Assembly: GCF_004297405.1 (NCBI RefSeq)
Contig: NZ_SCVC01000047.1
Location: 1-64,000, forward strand
Length of the DNA stretch: 64,000 nt
Reading direction: 5' to 3'
Origin: Reyranella sp.
GTDB lineage: Bacteria > Pseudomonadota > Alphaproteobacteria > Reyranellales > Reyranellaceae
Each line of letters opens with the position of its first letter. Positions within the stretch are counted from its first letter, which is position 1. Below are positions 1-8,312 of this stretch, piece after piece. The notes under the pieces were generated by a model, which saw only the letters and a program-made list of their open reading frames with translations, ran no database searches and had not been told where the DNA came from. The position numbers and the translations under genes are program-made.

Positions 1-1
1 G

Positions 2-1846
2 CTGGTGCTGATCGCGGTGTTCCTGCCGACCGCCTTCATCACCGGCCTGCAGGGCACCTTCTACAAGCAGTTCGCCATCACCATCGCCGCCTCGACCGCG
101 ATCTCGGCCTTCGTGTCGCTGACGCTCTCGCCCGCCATGGCGGCGATGCTGCTCAAGACCCATGCGCTGTCGCATGTCGAGAAGTCGAACCCCGGCCTGA
201 TGGACCGCATCGCCTGGCCAATGCACTGGTTCTTCAGGCACTTCAATCGCGGCTTCGACTGGCTGTCGAACGCCTATGGCCGCACGACGGCGCGGCTGAT
301 CCGTATGGGCTTCATCATGCTGGTGATCTATGCCGGTCTGGTCGGGCTCACCTGGAACCGCCTGGCCGTCACGCCGACCGGCCTCGTGCCTCAGCTCGAC
401 CGCTCGTACCTGATCGCCGCCATGCAGCTTCCGGCCGGATCGACCCTGGAGCGGTCCGACGCGCTGGTGCGGCAGGCGAGCGAAATCATCATGTCGCGGC
501 CGGGTGTGGAGCATGCCGTGGCCTTCGTCGGCTTCGACGGTGCCACCTTCACCAATGCGCCCAACACGGGCGTGATCTTCGTCACCCTGAAGCCGTTCAA
601 CGAACGGCGCGACCTCAGCAAGGACGCGATCCTGGCCGACCTGCGCGGCCGCATGTTTGCCCTGCGCGAGGCCTTCGTGTTCGTGCTCGAACCGCCGGCC
701 GTGCCGGGCATCGGCACCGGCGGCGGCCTCAAGGGCTATGTGCAGGATCGCGCCTCGCGCGGCCTGACGGCGCTGGAAGGCGCCACCTGGGCACTGGCCG
801 GCGCTGCCGGCCAGGCGCCGGGCCTCACCCAGGCCTTCACGCTCTACAACACGCGCACGCCGCAGATCTTCGCCGACATCGACCGCACCAAGGCCGAGCA
901 GCTCGGCGTGCCGATCGCTCGCGTGTTCGAAACACTGTCGGCCTATATGGGCTCGGCTTACATCAACGACTTCAACATCCTCGGCCGCACCTATCGCGTG
1001 ACCGTGCAGGCCGACAATCCCTACCGCCTGACCCTGCGCGACGTGGAGAACCTCAAGACCCGCAGCGTCAGCGGCGAGATGGTGCCGATCGGCGCCGTCG
1101 CGACCTTCCGCGACATCACCGGCCCCTATCGCGTGGCGCGCTACAACCTCTACCCGGCGGCCGAGGTGCAGGTCGCGCTGCAGCGCGGCTATTCGTCGGG
1201 CCAGGGCATCGCCACCATGGAAGGGCTGGCGCAGAAGGTCCTGCCGTCGGGCTTCGATCTCGAATGGACCGAGATCGCGCTGCAGGAGAAGCTCGCGGGC
1301 AATACCGCGGTCCTGGCCTTCGGCCTCGCCGTGTTGTTCGTGTTCCTGCTGCTGGCGGCGCTCTACGAGAGCTGGCTGTTGCCGCTCGCGGTCATCCTGA
1401 TCGTGCCGATGTGTATTCTCGCGGCCATGATCGGCGTCAACATCCGCGGGCTCGACCGCAACGTGCTGGTCGAAGTCGGCCTGATCGTGCTGGTGGGCCT
1501 CGCCGCCAAGAACGCCATCCTGATCGTGGAGTTCGCCAAGCAGGCACATGAGCAGGGCATGAACCGCTACGATGCCGCGGTCACGGCGGCGCGCACGCGG
1601 TTGCGGCCCATCCTGATGACCTCGCTCGCCTTCATCCTGGGCGTGGTGCCGCTGGTGTTCAGCACTGGCGCAGGTGCAGAGATGCGGCAGTCGCTGGGCA
1701 CGGCGGTGTTCTCGGGCATGCTGGGCGTCACGATCTTCGGCCTGATCTTCACGCCGGTGTTCTACGTGTTGTGCGTCGGCCTCGCCGAGCTGCGCTTCAA
1801 GTGGCGCAAGCAGGAGATCAAGCACGAGTTCAAGCCGGAGAGCTGA
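2..1846 (+). CDS. RND (HAE1/AcrB-type) efflux pump inner-membrane subunit, C-terminal part
   Basis: Partial gene: the 5' end lies outside the window and the first complete codon is at base 2. About 613 residues remain of a protein normally near 1,040. RND pumps export drugs or lipophilic compounds using the proton gradient, with a periplasmic adaptor and an outer-membrane channel. The visible part has a membrane hairpin at the start, a large periplasmic porter/docking region (about residues 120-440), then a C-terminal membrane bundle with the conserved block LVGLAAKNAILIVEFAKQ and the family motif GAGAEMRQSLGTAVFSGM. The adaptor gene should lie upstream. The gene converges on the MFS gene with a 25-base gap. 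Substrate is unknown. Confidence 0.93.
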   Translation: MVLIAVFLPTAFITGLQGTFYKQFAITIAASTAISAFVSLTLSPAMAAMLLKTHALSHVEKSNPGLMDRIAWPMHWFFRHFNRGFDWLSNAYGRTTARLIRMGFIMLVIYAGLVGLTWNRLAVTPTGLVPQLDRSYLIAAMQLPAGSTLERSDALVRQASEIIMSRPGVEHAVAFVGFDGATFTNAPNTGVIFVTLKPFNERRDLSKDAILADLRGRMFALREAFVFVLEPPAVPGIGTGGGLKGYVQDRASRGLTALEGATWALAGAAGQAPGLTQAFTLYNTRTPQIFADIDRTKAEQLGVPIARVFETLSAYMGSAYINDFNILGRTYRVTVQADNPYRLTLRDVENLKTRSVSGEMVPIGAVATFRDITGPYRVARYNLYPAAEVQVALQRGYSSGQGIATMEGLAQKVLPSGFDLEWTEIALQEKLAGNTAVLAFGLAVLFVFLLLAALYESWLLPLAVILIVPMCILAAMIGVNIRGLDRNVLVEVGLIVLVGLAAKNAILIVEFAKQAHEQGMNRYDAAVTAARTRLRPILMTSLAFILGVVPLVFSTGAGAEMRQSLGTAVFSGMLGVTIFGLIFTPVFYVLCVGLAELRFKWRKQEIKHEFKPES

Positions 1847-1871
1847 AACCTCCGGCCCTGAACGTCAGCCC

Positions 1872-3098
1872 TCAGGCTGTCGCCGGTTTCGGCGGCGGCC
1901 CGAGCAGCGCAAAGCTCACCTGCACGATGCCGGCCACGAGCCCCATGCCGACGCCCAGGCGCCAGGCGAGGTCGTAGGAACCCATCGCGTCGAAGATCAG
2001 TCCGCCGCCGAAAGCGCCGAGGAAGCTGCCGACCTGGTGGCTCATGAAGGCGACGCCCTGGATCATCGCCTGCCAGCGCACGCCGAACATCTCGGCGACG
2101 GAGCCCGCGACCAGCGGGCCGACGCCCAGCCACAGGAAGCCCATGATCGAGGCGAAGACCAGGGTGGAGAGCGGCGTCGGCGGGAAGAAGAAATACGCCG
2201 CCAGCACGATCGAACGCGCGATATAGATGCCGCCCAGCAGAGCGAGCTTGGACCAGCGGCCGCCGGCCCAACCAAAGAAGAGACTGCCGAACACGTTGAA
2301 CAGCGCGATCGCGCCCAACGCCTCGGCGCTGAGCGTGGGATCCATGCCGCAGATCGCGAGATAGGACGGCAGGTGGGTAGTGATGAACAGGAGCTGCATG
2401 CCGCAGACGAAGTAGGCCGTGGTCATCACCAGGAACGGCAGGCTGCGCGACGCGCTGACGAGCGCAGTCCGCGCCGACACATTGCCGATCTGGGTGGCGG
2501 TCGTGGGCGGCAAGGAGAGCTTGTCGACCCGGCCGGCGATCCACGCCGCCGGCAGCATGCCGACCACCAGCACCAGAAAACCCACGATGCCGGCCCGCCA
2601 GCCCAGGTCCGCCGTCAGCATCTGGCCGAGCGGTGCGGCCAGCAGTGCGCCCAGCGAGCCGGTGGCGGTGATGGCGCCCAGCACGAAGCTGCGCAGTGGA
2701 CCGGACACGGTGCGCGAGCCGACCGCGAGCGAGATGGCCGAGGCCGTGCAGGCGAGCGCCAGGCCGATCAGGACACCACCACCCAGCATCACGCCCGTCA
2801 TGCCGCCCGCCATCGCAAACAGCGCGAGACCGGCGATGTAGAGCGCCGAGCCCGCCATCATCACCGGCCGGAAGCCGACGCGCACCGCGAGGGCGCCAGC
2901 TACCGGCTGCAGGAAGCCCCAGGCGAGGTTCTGTACCGACATGGCCAGCGCGAAATCGGAAACGGTGAGCGCGATATCGCGGGTCAGCGACGGCATGACC
3001 AGGCCGAAACTCTGGCGCACGCCCATGCCGAGGCTCAACATGACCGAGGCGCCGATCAGGATCGGCATGACCGGCCGCAGTTCCTTGAGGACGGTCAT
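1872..3098 (-). CDS. MFS transporter
   Basis: A 408-residue, strongly hydrophobic protein with about 12 membrane segments, the usual size for a major facilitator. It carries an MFS-like loop after the second helix (GALAVRVGFRPVMMAG). The ATG at 3098 follows a GGAGCG ribosome site and is the natural start. It is divergent from a TetR-family gene, with two copies of an 11-bp element in the 88-bp gap, the classic layout of a drug or metabolite exporter repressed by its local TetR. I infer an efflux role from this pairing; the substrate cannot be read from sequence. Confidence 0.88.
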   Translation of the reverse strand: MTVLKELRPVMPILIGASVMLSLGMGVRQSFGLVMPSLTRDIALTVSDFALAMSVQNLAWGFLQPVAGALAVRVGFRPVMMAGSALYIAGLALFAMAGGMTGVMLGGGVLIGLALACTASAISLAVGSRTVSGPLRSFVLGAITATGSLGALLAAPLGQMLTADLGWRAGIVGFLVLVVGMLPAAWIAGRVDKLSLPPTTATQIGNVSARTALVSASRSLPFLVMTTAYFVCGMQLLFITTHLPSYLAICGMDPTLSAEALGAIALFNVFGSLFFGWAGGRWSKLALLGGIYIARSIVLAAYFFFPPTPLSTLVFASIMGFLWLGVGPLVAGSVAEMFGVRWQAMIQGVAFMSHQVGSFLGAFGGGLIFDAMGSYDLAWRLGVGMGLVAGIVQVSFALLGPPPKPATA

Positions 3099-3119
3099 GG
3101 TAACGCTCCACCTTGATTA

Positions 3120-3182
3120 CACAGGTCTGTGCACCTTAGTTTCGAGGTGGAGTTGGTCAAGGAATAAGTAAACAGGTCTGTG
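3120..3182. promoter_or_regulatory. Twin TetR-type operators between the MFS and TetR genes
   Basis: The 11-bp sequence ACAGGTCTGTG occurs at 3121-3131 and again at 3172-3182, 51 bp apart, about five helical turns. Each copy is a small dyad (CACAG-GT-CTGTG at the first). On the minus strand a TTGACC -35-like element lies between them, so binding could cover the MFS promoter. The second copy ends 4 bases before the TetR start codon and occupies the place of its ribosome site, which suggests autoregulation. Seen directly: the repeats. Inferred: binding by the adjacent regulator. Confidence 0.72.
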
Positions 3183-3186
3183 TAGC

Positions 3187-3780
3187 ATGACGCGATCCGA
3201 AGACAGAGCTGCCATGCAGGAGCGCATTCTCGAGACGGCGGACCGGCTGTTCTACGGCCAGGGTATCCGCGCGGTCGGCGTCGACACGATCGCGGCCGAG
3301 ATCGGCATCAGCAAGCGCACGCTCTACAATCACTTCGCGTCGAAGGACGACCTGATCGTCGCCTACCTGTCGCGGCGGCTGAAGCCGGCGCCACCGTCGG
3401 AGCGACCGCCGGTAGAGCAGATCCTGGGCAATTTCGAGCGGCTGGAGCGCACGATAGGAACCGGGGGCGGCACCGGCGTCTTTCGCGGCTGCCCCTTCGT
3501 CAATGCCGTGGCCGAGCTCAAGGAGCCTGCGCACGCCGCCAACAAGATCGCGCTGGCCTTCAAGGAACAGCGGCGCAAATGGTTTCAGACCCTGCTGGTG
3601 CAATTGGACGTCGCCGATCCGGAGACGCTGTCGATGCAGCTTTTACTGCTGATCGACGGCGCCATCGCCGCAGCGATCGTGCGCGGTGATCCGAAGGTCG
3701 CGACAGCGGCACGCCAAGCGGCCGCCGTGCTGTTGCAGGCGGCCGGGGTGAAAGTACCGAAAAAGCTCAGATCAACCTGA
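3187..3780 (+). CDS. TetR/AcrR family transcriptional regulator
   Basis: A 197-residue protein of normal TetR length. The N-terminal helix-turn-helix is clear at about residues 10-60 (QERILETADRLFYGQGIRAV, then TIAAEIGISKRTLYNHFASK). The C-terminal half is an alpha-helical ligand-binding domain with a cysteine in GVFRGCPF, resembling the TetR_C regulators that govern efflux pumps. It probably represses the divergent MFS gene and itself through the repeats in the shared promoter region. No good Shine-Dalgarno precedes the ATG because the operator repeat sits there. The inducer is unknown. Confidence 0.92.
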   Translation: MTRSEDRAAMQERILETADRLFYGQGIRAVGVDTIAAEIGISKRTLYNHFASKDDLIVAYLSRRLKPAPPSERPPVEQILGNFERLERTIGTGGGTGVFRGCPFVNAVAELKEPAHAANKIALAFKEQRRKWFQTLLVQLDVADPETLSMQLLLLIDGAIAAAIVRGDPKVATAARQAAAVLLQAAGVKVPKKLRST

Positions 3781-3788
3781 GCCGGCGC

Positions 3789-3920
3789 TCAGCGCGCGGC
3801 GGCGGAAACCCAGCGGGCGACGGTGCGAGCGAGGCTGGCCACGACCGCCCCACGCAGCCGCAGCGCGCGGACCTCATAGGCCTGACGTTCGGCAATGGTG
3901 GGATAGGAAACCGTGAACAT
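3789..3920 (-). CDS. Small 43-residue protein divergent from the LysR gene
   Basis: Too short for ordinary ORF calling. The minus-strand ATG at 3920 has a near-ideal ribosome site (CTTGGAGG, about 6 bases upstream) and the frame runs 43 codons to TGA. The product starts MFTVSYPTIAERQAYEVRAL and ends in a basic, amphipathic helix-like stretch rich in Arg, Ala and Val (ASLARTVARWVSAAAR). Size and composition recall the small Arg-rich DUF1127-type proteins of alphaproteobacteria, but I cannot assign a family. It is divergent from the LysR gene, with a LysR-type dyad between them, so it may be a target of that regulator. A longer overlapping reading frame here (start at 4033) has no ribosome site. 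Confidence 0.6.
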   Translation of the reverse strand: MFTVSYPTIAERQAYEVRALRLRGAVVASLARTVARWVSAAAR

Positions 3921-3987
3921 GAAAACCTCCAAGGGATGGAAATGAACCTAATTCCATTCCATTGGATGGTTAATACGGAGTAATTGA

Positions 3988-4017
3988 CTATTACTTGTGA
4001 AGGATTTTCACTAATAG
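3988..4017. promoter_or_regulatory. Candidate LysR-type box upstream of the LysR gene
   Basis: TGAAGGATTTTCA at 3998-4010 is a dyad of T-N11-A form, and flanking arms CTATTA (3988-3993) and TAATAG (4012-4017) extend the symmetry with a 3-base bulge on the left. It ends 4 bases before the regulator's ATG, so binding there should block its transcription or translation start. LysR regulators usually autoregulate and bind T-N11-A dyads in divergent promoters; binding here is inferred. Confidence 0.6.
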
Positions 4018-4021
4018 CGAC

Positions 4022-4927
4022 ATGATCGATCACGCCAGCGAGATGGCCGCCTTCGTGCGGGTCGTTGAGTCCAATGGCTTTTCCGCCGCGGCGCCAGCGC
4101 TCGGCCTGAGCCCGTCGGCCGTCAGCAAACTGGTGACGCGGCTGGAAACGCGGCTAGGCGTGCGGCTGCTGCAGCGTACGACGCGCGCCCTGCACCTCAC
4201 CGAGGAAGGCGAGGCCTTCTACGCCACGGCACGGCGCATCGTGGGCGAGATCGAGGCGCTCGAGGACCAGATCAGCCGGCACAGCAGCACGCCCTATGGG
4301 CTGCTCAAGGTTACGACCTCGCTTGCCTTCTCGACCCATCAGCTCGCGCCGGTGATCGGCGAGTTCCTGCAGCGTTACCCGCAGCTCCAGCTCGAACTGA
4401 TGCCGACCGACCGGGTCGTCGACATGATCGAAGAAGGTGTCGATGTCGCGATCCGCATCGGCCGCCTCGCCGACACCAGCTTCATTGCGCGCAAGATCGG
4501 CGAAGACGTGCGCCTGGTCTGCGCCTCCCCCTCCTATCTCAAGCATCGCCGCGCGCCACAGCGGCCGGAAGATCTGACGCGCCACGCCTGTATCGTCTCG
4601 CGCGAGCACAGCTATCTCAATCGCTGGCTCTTCCGCATCGACGGCGAGGTACGCGAGATCGAAGTCGGCGGCCGCCTTGCCGTCACCGAAGGCGAGGCGC
4701 AGATGCGGCTGGCCCTACAGGGACTGGGCATCGTCCGACTGACCCGCCTCACGGTAGCCGCGGCGGTCAAAAGCGGAGAACTGGTCTCGCTGCTCGAAGA
4801 GTTTCGCGCCGAGCAGCCGGTGCCGATCCATGCCGTCTATCCGCACCGCCGCCACCTCGCGCCCAAGGTCACGGCCTTCATCGACTTCATCCTCGAAAAG
4901 TTCTCGCCCCCGCCCTGGGAGATTTAG
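4022..4927 (+). CDS. LysR family transcriptional regulator
   Basis: A 301-residue protein with the LysR N-terminal winged helix-turn-helix (residues 5-65: AFVRVVESNGFSAAAPALGL then SPSAVSKLVTRLETRLGVRL) and a C-terminal periplasmic-binding-like effector domain. The short linker and motifs such as GLLKVTTSLAFSTHQLAPVI place it in the large CrgA/DsdC-like branch common in proteobacteria. It is divergent from the small 43-residue gene and carries a candidate binding dyad directly in front of its start. The target may be that small gene or a distant operon; the effector is unknown. Confidence 0.93.
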   Translation: MIDHASEMAAFVRVVESNGFSAAAPALGLSPSAVSKLVTRLETRLGVRLLQRTTRALHLTEEGEAFYATARRIVGEIEALEDQISRHSSTPYGLLKVTTSLAFSTHQLAPVIGEFLQRYPQLQLELMPTDRVVDMIEEGVDVAIRIGRLADTSFIARKIGEDVRLVCASPSYLKHRRAPQRPEDLTRHACIVSREHSYLNRWLFRIDGEVREIEVGGRLAVTEGEAQMRLALQGLGIVRLTRLTVAAAVKSGELVSLLEEFRAEQPVPIHAVYPHRRHLAPKVTAFIDFILEKFSPPPWEI

Positions 4928-4963
4928 ATGCTAGGGTCGCGATAACCAACGACAGGAGGGGAG

Positions 4964-5332
4964 ATGGATACTGAGACCGATCTTTTCGTGCAGGCCTTTT
5001 GGGTGAAATGCCGCGATATCATCCGTCCGGAGTTCGACGAGGCCGTCGATGCGCTGCGCGGCGCCGGTCACGAGGCCAATGTCGCGACGCTCGAATTCTC
5101 GCCGGATGAGGCTGACAACGCCGACGCAGCGCCTGCCATGGTGCTGACAGTTCGTCCCAAAGGTTCCGACGCCGCTCCGGCGCTGCATGTGCGCGGCGAT
5201 GTCGTCGCCAAGGATGTGGTCATCGTATCGGCTCTCGAAACACCGCGTCGATACGATCTGGCCCAGGTCGACCTTGCCGTCGTAAAGCGCGAACTCGCGA
5301 CGACCTTCGCCACACTGCTTCCCGCCAAGTAA
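4964..5332 (+). CDS. Hypothetical protein, 122 residues
   Basis: I do not recognise a family. The ATG follows an excellent ribosome site (AGGAGGGGAG), so it is very likely translated. The protein is acidic and soluble with no signal peptide or membrane segment; it begins MDTETDLFVQAFWVKCRDII and has alternating strand-like and helical stretches with one long C-terminal helix (VDLAVVKRELATTFATLL). It sits 26 bases before an NTF2-like gene and the enoyl-CoA hydratase gene on the same strand, so the three may share a transcript. Confidence 0.7.
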   Translation: MDTETDLFVQAFWVKCRDIIRPEFDEAVDALRGAGHEANVATLEFSPDEADNADAAPAMVLTVRPKGSDAAPALHVRGDVVAKDVVIVSALETPRRYDLAQVDLAVVKRELATTFATLLPAK

Positions 5333-5358
5333 CGCCCGAGTAAACCGAGGAGGACACC

Positions 5359-5727
5359 ATGGCCGACGCCATCGACGACCTGTTCCGCCGTTTCGGCAAG
5401 GCCTTCAACAAGGCCGACGTCGACGAGATTGCCGCCTGCGTCACCGACGATTTCGAATGGCGCCTCAGCGCCGGTGGCGCGCCGTCCGGCCGTGTGCTCA
5501 AGGGCAAGGAGGACCTGCGCGCCTACTTCGCCGACAAGAGCAAGGCGCCGCGTGAAGCGCGCTACTCCGAGGCACGCATTCACCGCGCCGGCGACAAGCT
5601 GTTCGGCACATTCCGCGTCACCGGCATCGACCATGCCGGCAAGCCGTTCGACCGTTACGGCATCGACCTCTACGAAGTGAAAGACGGCAAGATTTCCCTC
5701 AAGGACAGCTACGCGAAGGTCGACTGA
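5359..5727 (+). CDS. SnoaL/NTF2-like fold protein
   Basis: A 122-residue protein with the pattern of the SnoaL-like cone fold: an N-terminal helix pair (DLFRRFGKAFNKADVDEIAA), the typical VTDDFEWRL strand, a KEDLRAYF helix, then strands ending DLYEVKDGKISLKDSYAKV. Members include small isomerases, dehydratases and many proteins of unknown role. The start has a GAGGAG ribosome site. It lies 4 bases before the enoyl-CoA hydratase gene, so a related step in acyl-CoA or ketone metabolism is possible but not shown. Confidence 0.82.
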   Translation: MADAIDDLFRRFGKAFNKADVDEIAACVTDDFEWRLSAGGAPSGRVLKGKEDLRAYFADKSKAPREARYSEARIHRAGDKLFGTFRVTGIDHAGKPFDRYGIDLYEVKDGKISLKDSYAKVD

Positions 5728-5731
5728 GAAA

Positions 5732-6523
5732 ATGGCAAACGACACTGTTTTGTGGGCGATCGACCGGCGCGGCGTGGCCACCGTCACGCTGAACCGGCCG
5801 AAGGTGAACAACGCCTACAACGGCGACCTGATCCAGGGTCTGCACGATGCCATGGATGCGTTGGGCCGCGAGGCGCATCTGCGCATCGTGGTGCTGCGCG
5901 GCAACGGCAAGCACTTCCAGGCCGGCGCCGATCTTTCCTGGATCACCGGTGTCGCCAGCCAGTCGCCCGCTGAGAACGACAGAGTGAGCCGACTCACAGC
6001 CGAAGCGATCCGGCGGCTCGACACCTGCCCGGTGCCCACCCTCGCCTTGATCCACGGCGGCTGCTTCGGCGGCGGCACCGGCATTGCCGCTGCCTGCGAT
6101 GTCGTCGTTGCATCCGAAGACGCGATCTTCTCCATCAGCGAGACGCGCTGGGGCCTGATGGCCGGCATCATCCTGCCGCAGCTTTGCCAGTCGATGGGCT
6201 TCCGCCAGGTCCGCCGCTACGCGCTGACCGGCGAGCGCTTTGGCGCCGCTGAAGCTTGCCGCCTCGGCCTGGTGCACGAAGTCTGCCCGACAGGTGGCCT
6301 CGACGCGGCTGGCGAGACGATCATCGACGCGGTGTTGATGAACGCCCCGCGCGCCACCACGGCCACCAAGCTGCGCTCACTGGCGTCGGCCCGTGCCTTC
6401 GTCGACGATGGCGAGCTGCGCGACCTGATCGACGAGCATGCGCGTACCCGCCAGCAGGACGAAGCCCGTGAAGGCCTCGCGAGCTTCCGCGAGAAGCGCA
6501 AGCCGTCCTGGTATCCGGGCTGA
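5732..6523 (+). CDS. Enoyl-CoA hydratase/isomerase family protein (methylglutaconyl-CoA hydratase-like)
   Basis: A 263-residue crotonase-fold enzyme. The oxyanion-hole segments are present (GNGKHFQAGADLSW and HGGCFGGGTGIAAACD). The motif SETRWGLMAGIILPQL supplies the first catalytic glutamate and resembles the SETRLGL signature of 3-methylglutaconyl-CoA hydratases (leucine/isoprenoid catabolism, LiuC/AtuE). The second classic hydratase glutamate appears replaced by Arg in the RRYALTGERF stretch, as in that subgroup. Substrate is therefore a branched or carboxylated enoyl-CoA by inference. It converges on the C45 gene with only 3 bases between stop codons. Confidence 0.87.
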   Translation: MANDTVLWAIDRRGVATVTLNRPKVNNAYNGDLIQGLHDAMDALGREAHLRIVVLRGNGKHFQAGADLSWITGVASQSPAENDRVSRLTAEAIRRLDTCPVPTLALIHGGCFGGGTGIAAACDVVVASEDAIFSISETRWGLMAGIILPQLCQSMGFRQVRRYALTGERFGAAEACRLGLVHEVCPTGGLDAAGETIIDAVLMNAPRATTATKLRSLASARAFVDDGELRDLIDEHARTRQQDEAREGLASFREKRKPSWYPG

Positions 6524-6526
6524 TCG

Positions 6527-7663
6527 CTACTCGGCCGCCTGCTTCTGGGCGATGCGGTCGGGTGTCAGCGAATAGGTCGTGAACTGACGATTGAGGGCGG
6601 GCATCGGGCAGGCTTCGAGATGACCTTCCGCCGGCCGCATCAGGATCATCGCCGTGGTCGCGACCATGACGCCGCGATTGCTGAGCCGCGGCGGCCGACA
6701 CACCGAATGCGGCGTGCCCCAATCGTCGAAGAAGGCCTGGCGAAAATCTTCGAGCGTGAGCTTGCCGCGTTTCGGTGAAAGCTGATCGCGCACGCGCTTG
6801 TCGCGGTAGATCGAGTCCGGCGTCTCGGCGAGGCCGGTGTCCTTCACCTTGGCGCGCGCAGACTCGGAAATCCAGTGATTGGCATGGACGTAAAGCCCGC
6901 GGTCAGGCGCGATCCAGAACGTATCGTCCGGCGCGCACTCGAAGCCGAAGGCCTCGCCGCCACAGTGGCTGATGGCCATGTGGTTGGAGCCGGGCTTCGG
7001 CGTCGAGACGACCGTGTGGACGGCAAGCGCCAGATGCGCAGCCTCCAGCACCTTGCGGCGGATGAAGGGCAGCGGCACGCCGGGGCCACGCTGATAATCG
7101 CGATCGCATTCCAGCGCGTTGGCCGTGAGACCGATGCCGGCCGAGTTCATGCCCGAGCGCGCAAGGCCGCCTGCTTCGGTGAAGGTCAGGATGTCCGGTC
7201 CATCGTCGCGACGGATGCGCAGCACCACACCGGTGTCCGCGCACTCCGCTCGCCAGTCCCAGTTCTGGCCATGCAGCAGCACGCCGTCCGCGCTCGCCTC
7301 GGGCAGCGCCAGCGCCGCCGTGCAGCCATCGGGGAAATGCTTGGCTGCCTGCTGCTTGCGGGCCGCCACAACCATTTCCGTGCGGGCGTTCATCAGCACG
7401 ACCGCGGCGAAGGGCTCGTTGGCGCCCTCGGCGATGCCGCGCATTTCCTCGACATAGGCCGGATCGAACTTCTCGATCAGCGGCACCATCGCCTCGGCGC
7501 GCCGCTCCAGCTCTTTCCAGTCGACGCCGCTCTTCAGCAGCGACTCGGCGTACATCTTGGCGCCGCGCCGCAGCCGATCGGCAGCAGCCTTGCCATGTAT
7601 CCGACCACGCTCTCGCGGGCTGCCCGAAAGATCGATCAGCGGGAAGGGAGCGTAGTCGGTCAT
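6527..7663 (-). CDS. C45-family N-terminal-nucleophile acyltransferase/amidase-like protein
   Basis: A 378-residue protein of the acyl-CoA:6-aminopenicillanate acyltransferase (peptidase C45) family. These Ntn hydrolases self-cleave at a Gly-Cys bond, and the new N-terminal Cys attacks an amide or thioester. Here the site is Gly113-Cys114 in FPDGCTAALAL, preceded by the usual helical leader with the N-terminal PRERGRIHG motif. Downstream the family blocks GQNWDWR, EAGGLARSGMNSAGIG and SHCGGEAFGFEC are present. It is the last gene of a unit with the two TPP-enzyme subunit genes (21-base gap), so it may act on the same substrate. Real substrate unknown; penicillin is not implied. Confidence 0.85.
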   Translation of the reverse strand: MTDYAPFPLIDLSGSPRERGRIHGKAAADRLRRGAKMYAESLLKSGVDWKELERRAEAMVPLIEKFDPAYVEEMRGIAEGANEPFAAVVLMNARTEMVVAARKQQAAKHFPDGCTAALALPEASADGVLLHGQNWDWRAECADTGVVLRIRRDDGPDILTFTEAGGLARSGMNSAGIGLTANALECDRDYQRGPGVPLPFIRRKVLEAAHLALAVHTVVSTPKPGSNHMAISHCGGEAFGFECAPDDTFWIAPDRGLYVHANHWISESARAKVKDTGLAETPDSIYRDKRVRDQLSPKRGKLTLEDFRQAFFDDWGTPHSVCRPPRLSNRGVMVATTAMILMRPAEGHLEACPMPALNRQFTTYSLTPDRIAQKQAAE

Positions 7664-7684
7664 GAAGCCTCCGGGGTCTGTCCC

Positions 7685-8311
7685 CTATGGATGTCCGAGC
7701 AGGGCCTGACGGAAGCGATCCTTGAGATGCGCGCCGTCCTGCGGTGGCATGACGAACTCTAGCTTCTCGACCATCACCTTTACGAGCCGAAACACCGGCC
7801 CCTTCTTGGTGCGGACGTCCTTCACAAGCGCCGCAACTTCGGAGGCATCACGGACCGTGCCGGTATCGGCGATGCCACAGCCCTTGGCGATCATGGCGAG
7901 ATCGGTGCCGGCGCCCGAATCGGTCGGGCCGTTGTTGAGCGGGCTGGTGTGTGTCGCCTGATTGCCGGTCTCGCCGAATTTCTCGTTGTCGAGCACGACG
8001 ATCGCGAGATTGTCCGGCTGCTGGGCCGCAACGGTCGCCAGAGAGCCCAGGCTCATCAGCATGTCACCGTCGCCGGTGATCACCAGGATGCGCTTCTTGG
8101 GCTGCGCCAGGGCCAGCCCGAGGCCCATGCCGACCGGTGCGCCCATCGAGCCCCAGAGCGGCATGTTGAGCGGGCGGTCCCCTGCTTCGGTGATGTCCCA
8201 GTTGGACGAGCCGAGGCCCGCGATCACCAGCAGGTTGTCGTCCGCACCTTCAAGGATCTTCTTCACCAGCGGGCGGCGCTGGAGCGTTGCCTTTTGAGTG
8301 TTGGGGCTCAT
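7685..8311 (-). CDS. TPP-dependent decarboxylase, C-terminal (PP-domain) subunit, sulfopyruvate decarboxylase beta-like
   Basis: A 208-residue protein with the thiamine-pyrophosphate cofactor motif: GDGDMLMSLGSLATVAAQ then NLAIVVLDNEKFGETG, i.e. GDG followed about 30 residues later by the Asn that helps bind Mg-diphosphate. The short length matches the separate beta subunits of sulfopyruvate (ComE) and phosphonopyruvate decarboxylase-like enzymes. The partner subunit gene ends 1 base upstream, so the two are surely co-translated. The 2-oxoacid decarboxylated cannot be decided; coenzyme M synthesis is unlikely in this organism, and a catabolic sulfonate, phosphonate or other 2-oxoacid is an inference. 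Confidence 0.82.
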   Translation of the reverse strand: MSPNTQKATLQRRPLVKKILEGADDNLLVIAGLGSSNWDITEAGDRPLNMPLWGSMGAPVGMGLGLALAQPKKRILVITGDGDMLMSLGSLATVAAQQPDNLAIVVLDNEKFGETGNQATHTSPLNNGPTDSGAGTDLAMIAKGCGIADTGTVRDASEVAALVKDVRTKKGPVFRLVKVMVEKLEFVMPPQDGAHLKDRFRQALLGHP

Positions 8312-8312
8312 G

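Noticed and set aside
2037..3116. 359-codon plus-strand frame over the MFS gene
   Set aside because: Its Arg/Gln/Asp/Glu/His-rich, non-globular composition is typical of an antisense frame over a membrane protein.
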